DNA from: Haberlea rhodopensis
Lineage: Eukaryota > Streptophyta > Magnoliopsida > Lamiales > Gesneriaceae
DNA length: 64,000 nt
Direction: 5' to 3'
NCBI GenBank assembly: GCA_907163345.1
Contig: CAJQUN010000058.1
Coordinates: forward strand, 434,001-498,000
Program-made: the position numbers and the translations under genes
The notes under the pieces: generated by a model
What the model was told of the DNA's origin: nothing
What the model saw: the letters and a program-made list of their open reading frames with translations, nothing else
The model's database searches: none
Shown here: piece by piece, positions 21,779 through 33,348 of the stretch
How the letters are laid out: each line of letters begins with the position of its first letter
Numbering within the stretch: the stretch's first letter is position 1

Positions 21779-23617
21779 GTGTACAAAGCTCATATCGGAA
21801 TTATGTGATTAATTGTTTAATCATATTTTGAATTGTATTGCATGCTTTAAAACTGTATAATTCATATATGATATGGAATAAATCGAGTTTGTGAAAATCA
21901 TCGTATAATTGTATTTGATCTAATTGGCGAATTATTGTATACGATACAAGACTGCGCAAAATTGAACCCTTGGCACATTATGGTTCGACCACCATCATAC
22001 TTGACCCACGGCTGCCACATAAGGGCTAGGGTTTTCGAACCCTTGGCTCGAGATTGTCTAGCCGTTGTGGCTCATGTTTATGCATGGAGGTGTCGAAACA
22101 TGGCTAGGGTTTAGAACCCTTTTGGCTCGATAAAGTTTGTAGGCGGCGCATGATGGTTCGATCATGGTTCACGGATAAATGAAGGTCGACGGCTAGGGCC
22201 ACATGAGGGCTAGGGTTTTCGAACCCATTGGCTCGAGATGGTCAAGCCGCCACCGTCATGAATCGTGCATGGTCGGGCCGTGGCTCATGGCTAAGATTTC
22301 GAACCATTTAGGCTCGATAAAGCCATGGACGGCGCTAGGGTTACGAACCCTTATGGCTCATTGAGTCACGGCCGCCGTTCATGGCTCAACGTGCATGGGC
22401 CGAGACTTAGGCTAGGGTTTCGAACCCTAGGCTCATGCGTGGTCCAGCCGTGTGGCTAGGGTTATTCGAACCCTTATGGTCCATGGCTTGTGACGCACCA
22501 AGTATTCGTGGCATGTCATGTCCCGAGCGTACGATAATTTTCATAAAATTTTATTTTACAGTTTTAATTAGAATTAAATTTTAAAATGTTTAGAATTTAA
22601 TTAATTAAATGTTATAGCATATTTTATGTGTTGTTTGAGCATGGTGTATGGTTATAGCCCTATGACCTATTAGATAGGATTTTGTGAATGTTTGTAATTT
22701 ATGACGGCCTGCGAGTCGTACCTTCTCTATTTTTTCTAAATGTTATCCCTCCCCTATGTTCCCCTCGAATGTGACTCGAGGAATTCTCTATATCTTGTAA
22801 ATGTTATATAGTATAGTTTTATTTTATTGATGGAGATCAATGAAGATGGACCAAGGTGCCGGGAAGAGGAGGCCATTCACAAAAGGGAGCCATAGAGGTG
22901 CTTGGAGAAGTTACCTTAGGTTGACCTTATAGTGTTTTCTCATTGGCTTGAGAAAATCATTAGTTGGGGCTATAACCATGTCACGTTTATTTTATGTTGA
23001 TGTATGAGATGCATGTTTAATGTTTTATTTAATATTGATGCTTGATATACATATATGTAGATATGTATATATTCATATATGTACCAGACATATTTTCAAT
23101 ATTAATAAAATCATGAGATCAATAAATCCCTCTTATAATATTAAGTTTCAAGATACCTTCCAATTAAAAATACTCGTCAAGACTTCGATTGAACATGTGT
23201 GGGTTTGCCAAAGCAAAGCACCGTGACAATCTTAGTAAGGCGCGAAAGGATAAAAGTGATATCCGTGTTATTTTAAAATTGGGTTCGACTTAACTAGCGT
23301 TATCTCAATAGGATTGGGAACCTAGAGGCATGGGGTTGGAAAATAATTCATTAGATGAATTTGAACAAAGCGTTGTTCGTCCAACCATCCAAGAATTGCA
23401 TGTGATTGTAATTGACAAAGAGTTGTCTACCTAAATAACCGAGTCTTGGGCGATTAACCAAAGCTAACTCAAGATTAAGTGAAATATGGATCTTGGCCCA
23501 CTAAAGTTTTCGAGGGTTGATAATTTTAAACAAAATAGTGGGAGTTCATTTAATATAAGACCTTATTAAATGATTAAAATCATAAACTTATTTTGCATAT
23601 TTATATTGTAGATATCC
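21779..23617 (+). other. Long untranslated leader of copia copy 1 with CTAGGGTTT...CGAACCC repeats
   Basis: No ORF of note in 1.8 kb between the primer site and gag. From about 21965 to 22495 it carries seven or more copies of GGCTAGGGTTTTCGAACCC-like units beside GGCTCGA(G/T) words. The matching leader of copy 2 (about 58210-58700, reverse) has the same repeats. CTAGGGTTT is the plant telo-box in reverse. Confidence 0.75.
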
Positions 23618-24510
23618 ATGGCAACCAACAACGTTACAAGCACACTATCATTGCGATCGGTCCTTGAGAAGGACAAACTTAATGGGACTAATTTCCTAGA
23701 CTGGTATAGGAATTTGAGGATTGTCCTCAAACAAGAGAAAAAACAATATGTCCTAGAGGAACCCTTACCTGCTGAGGAACCTCCCTTGATGGCTGCTAAA
23801 GCCGATAGAGATGCTTACAAGAAGCATCAAAATGACACACTTGATGTTGGGTGCCTTATGCTTGCCACCATGAACTCTGAGCTTCAGAAGCAACATGGAA
23901 ATGGAGGCGTTCGATATGATCGAGCACCTAAAGCAACTGTACCAACAACAAGCAAGACAAGAGAGGTATGACGTCTCTAAAGCGTTATTCCAGTGTAGAA
24001 TGGTAGAAGGAAGCCTAGTTGGAACTCATGTACTCAAGATGATTGGGTACATTGAGAATCTGGAGAAGCTGGGTTTTCCATTGGACCAAGAGTTGGCCAC
24101 TGACGTGATCTTGCAATTGTTGCCTGAAAGCTTCAGTCAATTTGTCTTGAATTACAATATGATTGAAATTGAAAAGACTCTACCACAGTTGCTTGGCATG
24201 CTGAGAACTTTTGAAGCTAACAGCAAGAATTCTAAGCCTACAAATGTTCTTATTGTGAATAAGAGCAAAGGAAAGACTAAAGCTAAAGGCTACAAGAAGA
24301 ACAAAAAGTTCCTTGTTAAGTCTAAGCCACATACTTCTACACTAAAGCCAAAGGGAGGAGTGGCAAAAGAGGGGAACTGTTTCCATTGCGGTGAGACCAG
24401 ACATTGGAAAAGAAATTGCAACGTTTATCTGGAGGATCTTAAGAAGACAAAGGGAAGTGTGACTTCCACTTCAGGTATTTTTGTTATAGAAGTCAATTTA
24501 TCTCTTCATC
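23618..24510 (+). pseudogene. Gag of copia copy 1, frameshifted
   Basis: Starts MATNNVTSTLSLRSVLEK at the ATG 23618, followed by LNGTNFLDWYRNLRIVL, the UBN2-type gag start of plant copia elements. The frame is lost near 23895 relative to copy 2 and resumes in another frame (MIEHLKQLYQQQARQERY). A CCHC knuckle is present (CFHCGETRHWKRNC, about 24378-24420); a Gly before His is Arg here. Another frame change near 24500 separates gag from the protease. Confidence 0.9.
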
Positions 24511-24967
24511 GTGGGTATTAGATACTGGATGTGGTTCTCACATTTGTGTTAATGTGCAGGATCTCAAAAGGAGTAGGTTGTTGGCGAAAGGTGAGGTTGA
24601 TCTCCGAGTTGGAAATGGAGCAAGAGTTGCTGCATTAGCAATAGGAGATTATTCATTGACTTTGCCTGTTGGCTTAATTTTAGATTTAAAAGATTGTTAT
24701 TTTGTGCCGTCGATTACTAAAAACATTATTTCTATTTCTTGTTTGGACAAGTGTGGATTTTCATTTATTATAAAGGACAATTGTTGCTCCATTTATTTAA
24801 ATGATATGTTTTATGCAAATGCACAAATGATTAATGGTCTTTATATATTAAATCTTGATATGCCTGTCTATAACATAAATACTAAAAGGATTAAGAATAA
24901 TGATTCTAATCCAACTTATCTCTGGCATTGTCGCTTGGGCAATATAAACGAGAATCGCATATCAAAA
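24510..24967 (+). pseudogene. Protease and integrase start of copia copy 1, cut by the Athila insertion
   Basis: A reading through WVLDTGCGSH (aspartic protease active site D-T-G, about 24514-24545) continues to the GAG-pre-integrase region, with YLWHCRLGNINE. In copy 2 the last motif reads CRLGHINE, so the second zinc-binding His is replaced by Asn. The frame is cut at 24967 by the Athila target duplication CAAAA and resumes at 34857. Confidence 0.88.
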
Positions 24968-26459
24968 TGGTAGCGTTTATCGTGTACGCCCAAATTAACC
25001 CTTCTTCAGTTAATGACAAGTATGTAGTAGTGGAAGTAGGGATCGATCTCACAGGGAAGGTAAATTTATTTCGTGCAAAAAACGAATAGTAACAAAAGGG
25101 GGTTTTAGGATGAATTATTACTACTAAGCAAATTCTATAATTAAACTAATTAACGAGATTAACTAAGATGATTTAAACTTATGAGAGTGAAGCGATTCTT
25201 GGTTTCCAGGTAACCGTACTTTTGGAAAATTATCTTTTAGTCATCAAATCAAAACATTCGAATTCTTTCAATTATCTATCGATTGGAAATTCAATTCATA
25301 CTCATCTTATTCGTAGTCAAAGAGAAAACAGCATTCAATTCAACCCTTACCAAATCTCTAATCACCACTACAGCCGTTAATGATTAAATCAATGATAGTT
25401 TCAAAACTAATGAGTTCGATAAATCTAATCAATGAAAACTACAGCCGTTAAAATTGATTATTCAACCGTTTCTCCTAAGAATTCAATAACACCTACAGCC
25501 GGTTAATTATTGATCTTAGTTGTTTCTTAACAAACTATCGATTATGCAATTGAATATTAGGTGATCGGTCTAATACACAAACACAACAATCATGGAATTC
25601 GAAATCTGAGAAACGAATTGAAATCGAAATAAAATTCAACAATCAAACCAAATTCTCATAAAAGGTTCAATTCCAAAAGCAGGTATCCCTTCAACCAAGA
25701 ATCGAAGAGTTTTAGCCTAGCATAATTAAATCTAAAAACAATAAAAATTCAATGGAAAACATTAAATAAATAAAGGAAAATAAATTACTATTATAAATCA
25801 CGATTCTGGCTTGTCGATTCCGGTTCCGTTCTTCGTTGTTCTTGAAGAAAACTTGAAAACAAATTAATCTAAAATCTCTAAAAATTCTAAGAGTATGAAA
25901 AACTATCAAAAACTGTTGCGTCTTCGAGTTTTAGGGTATGGAAGTGATAAATATGGGATACAATCTTTTAAACATGGTAAAAGACTCAATTTCCAAATTT
26001 CCGGACTCTTCGGCAATCGATCGCCTTGAATGTGGCGATCGATCGCTGCATTATTTTTTTTTCGGAAAAATCATTGAGGCGATCGATCGCTATAAAGTGG
26101 CGATCGATCGCCGAGCTCCAGTAGACTTTGGCGATCGATCGCCACTTCTTCGCGATCGATCGCTGACTCTTCAAATTTGATGAAAATGTTTCTGTCCATA
26201 GGCGATCGATTGCCTCTTCCGGGCGATCGATTGCCACCTCCAAAATTACGTTTTTGCCCATTTCTTGATCAACTTTGAGTCCTTGTCATGTCCATGTCTC
26301 TCCTTGGTCTTTACACATCGCTTTTAGCTCGCTTTCTTCGATTGTACCTATAATTACACAAATATACGATTAGGTAGCATACGTATCAATTTATCTATCA
26401 AAACCTACCAAATCGTAGACAATTAAGCACTCAAGATGTGTCTATTTCTAGTCACATCA
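24968..26459 (-). repeat. 3' LTR of the Athila element
   Basis: Nearly identical to 33349-34851 except scattered substitutions and small indels. Contains three ACAGCCG(T/G)TTAA words near 25370-25510 and eight GCGATCGATCGC-type palindromes at 26012-26235. Confidence 0.95.
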
Positions 26460-26472
26460 AACTCCACCATAC
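26460..26472 (-). promoter_or_regulatory. Polypurine tract of the Athila element
   Basis: Minus-strand ATGGTGGAGTT directly precedes the LTR start TGATGTG; the usual second-strand primer position. Confidence 0.75.
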
Positions 26473-27890
26473 TTACTCTTTACTCGACCTCGAGTAAACA
26501 AACAAAACTACAATATTTTTGGTTGGCTCATAGATTCATAACAAAGCAACTTGTCCTCACTTTAATGCCTCAACAATTTTAACATGCATAATAATGAACG
26601 GCGGTGAAAAGTTAACAGTGGAACAAGTTCAATCCCTAAACATTTCGTACCCAACAAAGTAGTGAACGTGTGTGTGGTCATAAACAAGTGTTGTGTACAA
26701 ATTATAGATCCAAAATATGCAAAGCCATAATAGTTCAAGTCATACACTAACACAAGTATAAGCTCACTTGCACACTCTTCTCCACTATCTTAGCTACTTT
26801 GCAAACATAAATCAAGTAGGTCTTTATTAGCTTGTAGCTTGGCCTAGGTATTGGCTTATGAAAGAAAGGGTAAGGATATTCAAATAAGAGAGTATGATGA
26901 AATGCACACTAAAAGCTTCTCTTCTTGTATGAATTTTTCAACTTTGTTCTTTTTCACAAGGTTTATTTCAACACTTTTCTTCTTTTGTGCCTTGGCTCCC
27001 GTTGGAGTCATATTTTTACTACTTTTTTTTTTCAAGGCATCCCTTTTTCTTTCATGCATTCCATTCTTTTGACAATTAAGCTCATAAATATACTTCAACG
27101 ATTCCCAAGTGCATTCGAATGAAATACATCATACTCCCTTAAAAGGTATGGATTAAAATCACATTTAGGCTTAAAGGGTAGGATGATAAGCTAGTCAAGA
27201 AATGTTGAATGGGGGTCTTTAGTATGCTTAGCATACTACCATTCTTTTACATTTAAGGCTCAAAATAGGTACTAGAGAATGATTTTGTTTACATGGTAGG
27301 CTTGAAAGGCACAAACGCATCAAAGATTGCCTATATCACTTTCATGTTTGCAAGTAGTCTAGACATACGCCTCAAAGAGCATGTAGTTAAGTCCTAGCAT
27401 GTATTAGAGACTTCTTAAGACTATCACAAAGTTCACACAATCTTCACTAAGTTATGCACACTTCACAAGTCATGACAATAATGTGCTCAAAATATTCACT
27501 TACTAAGTTAAAGTACACTTTGCTTTAGAGTTCAAAGTGTTCCAAGGTTAACAATTCACCTATGTTCAAAAGCATGCATGATATCAATTAGGTTTCATCA
27601 TGGGCTAGTGATTCTAAGCATGTGTTCATTACTAACTATGAGCTCAAAATTTTAAATTTTTCGATTTTTTTTTGTATTTTTGCAATAAGAAAAACAATAA
27701 CACACTACTAATCCCTCCCCCATACTTAAATCTTACATTGTCCCCAATGTAAGGCATAAAGACAAGAGAAAAGAAAAGTTCAACTAAAACGCAATAAAAA
27801 TAAAAGGGTAAAAGGGAAACTAACTCCCCTTGTGTTGCCTCCCAAGCAGCGCCTCTGTTTAACGTCGGTGGCCCGACGCTATCCCCTTCC
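26473..27890 (-). other. Spacer between Athila integrase and 3' LTR, no env-like gene
   Basis: Athila elements often carry an env-like ORF here. Only ORFs shorter than 75 codons are seen on either strand, and the sequence is AT-rich. The first part (27840-27890) keeps the GACGTTAAAC and CTTGGGAGGCAAC words usual just after Athila pol. Confidence 0.7.
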
Positions 27891-29023
27891 TCAGTCGAAG
27901 GTAGGTGGGTCTTCTAGAGACACCTTGATGTCTACTCGTCCTCCGTCTTCATCTTGGACACCTTCATAAAAGTGCTTCAATCGGTGACCATTCACTGTGA
28001 ATGTCTTCGTGGTGTCCAAACTCTGAATCTCAACTGCACCATAGGAAGACACATTAGTAACTACATAAGGACCATGCCACCTGGAACGAAGCTTACATGG
28101 AAATAGACGAAGGCGGGAATGGTAAAGGAGAACTTTCTGACCAACTTCAAAATGCCTCCTAGAGATCATCTTGTCGTGAAAATCCTTTGTCTTTTCCTTG
28201 TAACATCTGGCATTTTCATATGCCTCATTTCGAATCTCCTCGAGCTCTTGCAATTGCAGCTTCCTATGCACTCCACTTTCATCATAGTTCATGTTGAAGT
28301 TCTTCACTGCCCAGTACGCTTTGTGCTCCAACTCTATAGGAAGATGACACGGTTTACCAAAAATCAGTCTATAAGGGGACATACCTATCGGGGTCTTGTA
28401 TGCGGTCCTGTAGGCCCATAGTGCATCATCAAGTCTCAAGCTCCAATCTTTCCGTGTCGGGTTGACGGTTTTCTCCAATATGGCCTTGATTTCTCGGTTG
28501 GAGACCTCGGCTTGGCCATTTGTTTGCGGATGATAGGCAGTGGAGACCTTGTGAGTGACGTGGTATTTCTTGAATAGACTTTCCACTGTCCGATTGCAGA
28601 AGTGTGTCCCTCGATCACTGATGAGGGCTCGTGGGATTCCAAATCTAGAGAAAAGGTTATGCTTGATAAAATCTGCAACAACCTTGGAATCGTCAGTCCG
28701 GGTAGCTATAGCTTCCACCCATTTCGATACATAATCAACAGCAAGCAGTATATAGATATGGCCAAACGACATAGGAAAAGGTCCCATAAAGTCGATGCCC
28801 CACACGTCAAAAATTTCAGAAATGAGAATGGGTTGTTGGGGCATCTCCTTTCTTTGGGAGAGATTACCTGTCAGTTGACATTGTGCACAATTCTTGCAGA
28901 AAAGATATGAGTCACGAAATAGGGTGGGCCAAAAGAATCCACATTCCAGTACCTTTCTCGACGTCCTCTTTGCTCCAAAATGTCCACCACACACATATGA
29001 GTGGCAGAATGTAAGAATGGCAT
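27891..29023 (-). pseudogene. Athila integrase
   Basis: Reading of 367 codons from 28994 that inserts retrotransposon cDNA in the family. Zinc-binding part: CGGHFGAKRT and NCAQCQ. Catalytic D-D-E core: WGIDFMGPFP (first Asp), ISDRGTHFCN (second Asp) and YHPQTNGQAEVSNREI (Glu). A C-terminal region follows (FEVGQKVLLYHSRLRLFPCKL). It lacks its own start because it is part of a polyprotein; the connection to the RNase H part (29024) changes frame. The domain looks intact, but the polyprotein is not. Confidence 0.9.
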
Positions 29024-30241
29024 TTACCTCTGTCTCGGGTATGCATCGTCGAATGATTTGGTCCGCACAGTTCTTCCATAAGTAAGGGTCATCCCAGACG
29101 TAGTACTTGGCGTCACTTCTGATCTGGCTCGTTGGGCCCTAGAGAGGTCATGTGGTAGCACATTAGAAGCTAAAAAATTCACAAGATGAGCGTACCATGG
29201 TAAATTGTCGTGTATGGCGAAAAGGTGCTCATCCGGAAACTCCTCCTTCAAACACAGCTCATCGTCCAAATGTGGTAGACGGCTTAAGTGGTCCGCGACT
29301 TTGTTCTCGCTGCCCTTCTTATCTTTGATTTGGATGTCGAATTCACTCAAGAGCAAAATACATCTTATTAACCTTGGTTTTGCCTCCTTCTTCGTCATCA
29401 GGTAGCGAAGAGCTGCATGATCAGAATAAACAATCACTTTAGTACCAAGTAAATAAGATCTAAATTTTTCAAGAGCAAAAACAACTGCTAATAGCTCCTT
29501 CTCAGTAGTAGAGTAGTTGCGTTGGGCGTCATTCAAGGTTTTGGATGCGTAGTAGATGGCATGTGAAGCATTGCCCTCTTTTTGTCCCAAGACAGCACCA
29601 ACCGCATAATCACTTGCATCGCACATGATCTCGAAAGGCTTGTTCCAGTCGGGTGGTTGGATAATAGGGGTAGAAGTCAATGACTTCTTCAGTGTATCAA
29701 AAGCGTTATTGCCTTCGTTAGTCATCTCAAATGGGACATCCTTTTGTAGTAGCTTACACAAAGGTGTAGCTATCTTGGCAAAGTCTTTGATGTACCTCCT
29801 GTAAAAACCTGCATGACCAAGAAACGAGCGCACATCCCGAACATAAGTAGGATAAGGTAAAGATTGCATGACATCAATTTTCGCCTTATCGACCTCTATA
29901 CCATTGGCAGATACAACATGACCTAGCACTATACCTTGTTCGACCATAAAATGACATTTTTCAGAATTTAAAACAAGGTTAGTATCGATGCACTTTTTCA
30001 AAACCAGTGTAAGGCTAGATAAGCAATCCTTGAATGAGTTACCGTAAACAGTAAAATCATCCATGAATACCTCTAAGATATGCTCAATAAACTCAGAAAA
30101 GATACTGACCATACACCGTTGAAAAGTAGCTGGGGCATTGCAGAGGCCAAAGGGCATGCGACGGTATGCGAATGTGCCGAACGGACATGTGAAGGTGGTC
30201 TTTTCTTGGTCCTCCGGAGCGATTGCAATCTGAAAATAGCC
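29024..30241 (-). pseudogene. Athila reverse transcriptase (C-terminal part) and RNase H
   Basis: From a point just after an in-frame TAG (30242-30244) the reading runs through MPFGLCNAPATFQRCM and the catalytic FMDD (VFMDDFTVYG), to the connection SFLGHAGFYRRYIKDF. RNase H follows with FEIMCDASDYAVGAVLGQ, TEKELLAVVFALEKFRSYL and YSDHAALRYL, ending near HLSRLPH. The upstream TAG interrupts the normally continuous RT. Confidence 0.93.
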
Positions 30242-31953
30242 CTAGTAACAGTCGAGAAAACAGTAAAATGAATGGCATGCTAACCTCTCAAGCATCTGAT
30301 CAATAAAAGGTAGAGGGAAGTGGTCCTTTCGAGTCACAGCGTTGAGCTTCCGGTAGTCAATGCACACGCGCCAGCCATTTTGAATGCGTGTGGGTATAAG
30401 TTCATCGTCTTTGTTCTTGATCACCGTAATACCGGTCTTCTTAGGAACCACTTGTACCGGACTAACCCATTGGCTATCAGATATAGGATATATCACGCCA
30501 ACTGATAAGAGCTTCAGAATCTCCTCCTTCACCACAGCCATCATGGGTGGGTTCAGCTTCCTTTGTGGTTGACGTGTGGGGCTTCCTCCTTCCTCTAGTA
30601 AAATCCAGCGCATGCATGTGGAGGGACTGATTCCCTTTATGTCTGCAATGGTCCAACCTATAGCAGTCTTGTGCTCCTTGAGCACATGAATCAGGTCCTT
30701 CTCTTGATCATCCCCCAACTTGCTGGAGATGATCACTGGTAGTGTATTACCTTCACCAAGGAATACGTACTTGAGATGAGTTGGCAGCGGCTTAAGCTCG
30801 ATTTTGGGTGCCTGCAAAACAGATGGGAGAATCCTGGTATTAGAAACAGGTAATGATATAAAAGAAACAGTACCTGACTGAGATAGCTCAGGTGTATCAT
30901 CCAGTGCGTCAACGGTGTGCTTCACTTCGTTCATGAGGGGTGGTGCTTCGTCTTCCTTCTCCATGTCCGTGGTAAGAGTGCTTTCCAGTTCATCTTTCCC
31001 TGTATTCTCAAAAACTTCCTGGGACAGGTAATCAATAACATCAACAGAGTACACAGTATCATCATTATTGCAAGGATATTTCATGGCATCATAGATGTTA
31101 AATGTAACAATCTCACCATCAAATTCCATAGTGAGGGTACCACTATGCACATCTATCTTAGTCTTAGATGTTTTGAGAAACGGTCTTCCTAACAATATAG
31201 GACTACTCTTATCACCATTTTCCATGTCAAGGATATAAAAATCAGCAGGGAAGACTAGTTCATTTATTTGCACCAACACATCTTCAATCAAACCCCTAGG
31301 ATAGCACTAGATCTATCCGCTAATTGAATTACCACTCCAGTAGGACTCAAGGGACCAAGTTGTAAAGAAGCATATATGGAATATGGCATAACATTAATTA
31401 ATGCTCCTAGATCTAACATGGCTTTTTCAAGTCGAGTGGTACCAATGGTGCATGGAATAGAGAACATACCTGGATCCTTACACTTGGCAGGGATTTTCCT
31501 CTGTATCACCGCTGAAACGTTTTCACCTAGTTCAACCTTCTGGGGTCTCTTCAATCGATGACTCCTCTTGGCAGTACACAATTCCTTTAGAAACTTTGCA
31601 TAGCGAGGTACTTGTTGAATGGCGTCCAGCAATGTGATGTTTATCTCACATCTTCGGAAGGTCTCATACAAGCCTTTGAGTCCAGCGTCCTTCCTGTTAT
31701 CTTTCAAAGCTTGGGGAAAAGGGGGTGGTACTTTATACTCAGAAAAAGAAGGGGGCTTACCTTTTGGTGCCTCGTGTGCTATCCCGGTCTTTCCTCCAAC
31801 TTCCTTTTCTTTTTCTTCCTCACCTTTTGATGGTTCTTTCTCTATCTCATCTGATACCTCCAATTCCTTCCCACTCCTAGTTGTGACTGCATTGACATTT
31901 TCTCTCGGATTCACCACTTTTTGGGATGGTAGTGTGGTTTCCGGTTGCTTCAA
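30242..31953 (-). pseudogene. Athila protease and reverse transcriptase N-terminal part
   Basis: Two overlapping readings (31953-31288 and 31291-30242) joined by a frame change. The first has a charged linker, then the protease KAMLDLGALINVMPYSIY, with the D-L-G seen in Athila-type proteases; the usual next residues A-S are A-L here. The second covers the protease end (SPILLGRPFLKT) and the RT start (VIYPISDSQWVSPVQVVPKK, GWRVCIDYRKLN). Confidence 0.88.
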
Positions 31954-33252
31954 CTCTATTAAGTGCAGTGGCTATTTGACCCACTTGGGTATTCAAGGTT
32001 TGAATGCTCGATCTTGTTTCCTGTTGAAATTTAGTAACATTGTGAGCAAGATCTTGAATTATAACCTCTAACCTGTCAGTAGTAGAAGGATAATTGGGTT
32101 GTTGTTGTGCCCTCTGAAAAGGTGGTCTGTATGGCGGAGGGTGTTGTTGTGGCGCTTGAGGAGGAACGTGATTTATCGATTGCGGTCCATAACTCAAGTT
32201 AGGGTGGTCTCTCCATCCTGGATTGTATGTGTTGGAGTAAGGGTCATGTCTTCGTTGGGGTTGTCCCGGAAATCCCCCTGCTGCATGCACTTGCTCAGCT
32301 GATGTCTCTTGAAGTGATGGACATGCATCAGTGGTATGACTCATCTCCAAACATATACCACAAGGTTTTACCTTTCCCACATTGCCACCTGTCATACCAC
32401 GCACAAGAAACGTCAAATCTATCAGTTGTTGTTCAAGGCTGAAACATTTACCTCCCCTTGTTTCCTTTGTGCTGGTTCCTGTCGAAAGTTGCCAAACTGC
32501 TGTGAGTTGGCCGCCATGTTGGCTATCAAGCTCCGCGCATCATCCGGTGTTTTATCGACAAAGGCTCCCCCACTCGCAGCATCGACTAAGTTCCTGTCAC
32601 TAGACAATAAACCTTCATAAAAGTATTGAATGAGTAAGTGTGCACTTATCTGGTGTTGTGGGCAACTTGCACACAACTTTTTGAAGCGTTCCCAATACTC
32701 ATGCAATGTTTCTCCACTGAATTGTCTAATAGAGTAGATCTCCTTGCGTATGTTAGCCGCTCTTGATGCTGGAAAGTACTTCTCCAAAAATGTTCTTTGG
32801 AGGTCCGTCCATGTTGTGATGGATCCTGATGGTAGGTAGAAGAGCCAGTCTGTCGCCGCGTCCTTTAAAGAAAAAGGGAAAGCCCTTAACTTGATCTGAT
32901 CTTCAGTAATTCCCGTCGGTTTCATAGTGGTGCAAACCACATGAAACTCCATCAGATGCTTGTGGGGATCCTCTCCTGCGAGTCCATGAAAAGAAGGCAA
33001 CAAATGTATGAGTCCCGATTTAAGTTCAAAACTTACATTAGTTGCAAAAGCAGGAAAAGTTATGCAGAGAGGTTGTTGGTCCAAATCTGGATTGGCCAGT
33101 TGGCGTAGACTTTGGTTTGCAGCCATATCGTTCCTTTCCTCCGCTTCTTGTCTCTGAGTATCTCTCCTTCTTTGATGCAACGTCCTCTCGATTTCTGGAT
33201 CGTAATATGAATTATCCTTGTAATCAAACGATCCGCATGTACTCATCAACAA
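31877..33252 (-). pseudogene. Athila gag
   Basis: The reading from 33252 starts MLMSTCGSFDYKDNSYYDPE, goes through the capsid region (FELKSGLIHLLPSFHGLAGE, DAATDWLFYLPSGSI, LEKYFPASRAANIRKEI, FSGETLHEYWERFKKL, CPQHQI) and stops near 32422. The frame then changes to 32416-31877 with a zinc knuckle (CGICLEMSHTTDAC) and a Pro/Gln-rich tail. Retrotrans_gag family; builds the particle. Confidence 0.9.
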
Positions 33253-33325
33253 ACCTCAGTAGTAATGCGGGCAAACAAATATCAAAAATGAAATAAAAAA
33301 AATCGACACTAATAAATATTGCCTT

Positions 33326-33343
33326 CCCCGGCAACAGGCGCCA
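33326..33343 (-). promoter_or_regulatory. Primer binding site of the Athila element
   Basis: Minus-strand TGGCGCCTGTTGCCGGGG, 5 bases inside the LTR end. It matches the tRNA-type site used by Athila elements with one extra T. Confidence 0.8.
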
Positions 33344-33348
33344 AAATT

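Noticed and set aside
26012..26235. Regularly recurring GCGATCGATCGC units, CRISPR-like at first sight
   Set aside because: Units are 12-14 bp palindromes with spacers of very different length, inside plant LTRs; no cas genes and a eukaryotic context.
32099..32620. Plus-strand ORFs opposite Athila gag
   Set aside because: Antisense of the gag and knuckle region; no independent coding evidence.
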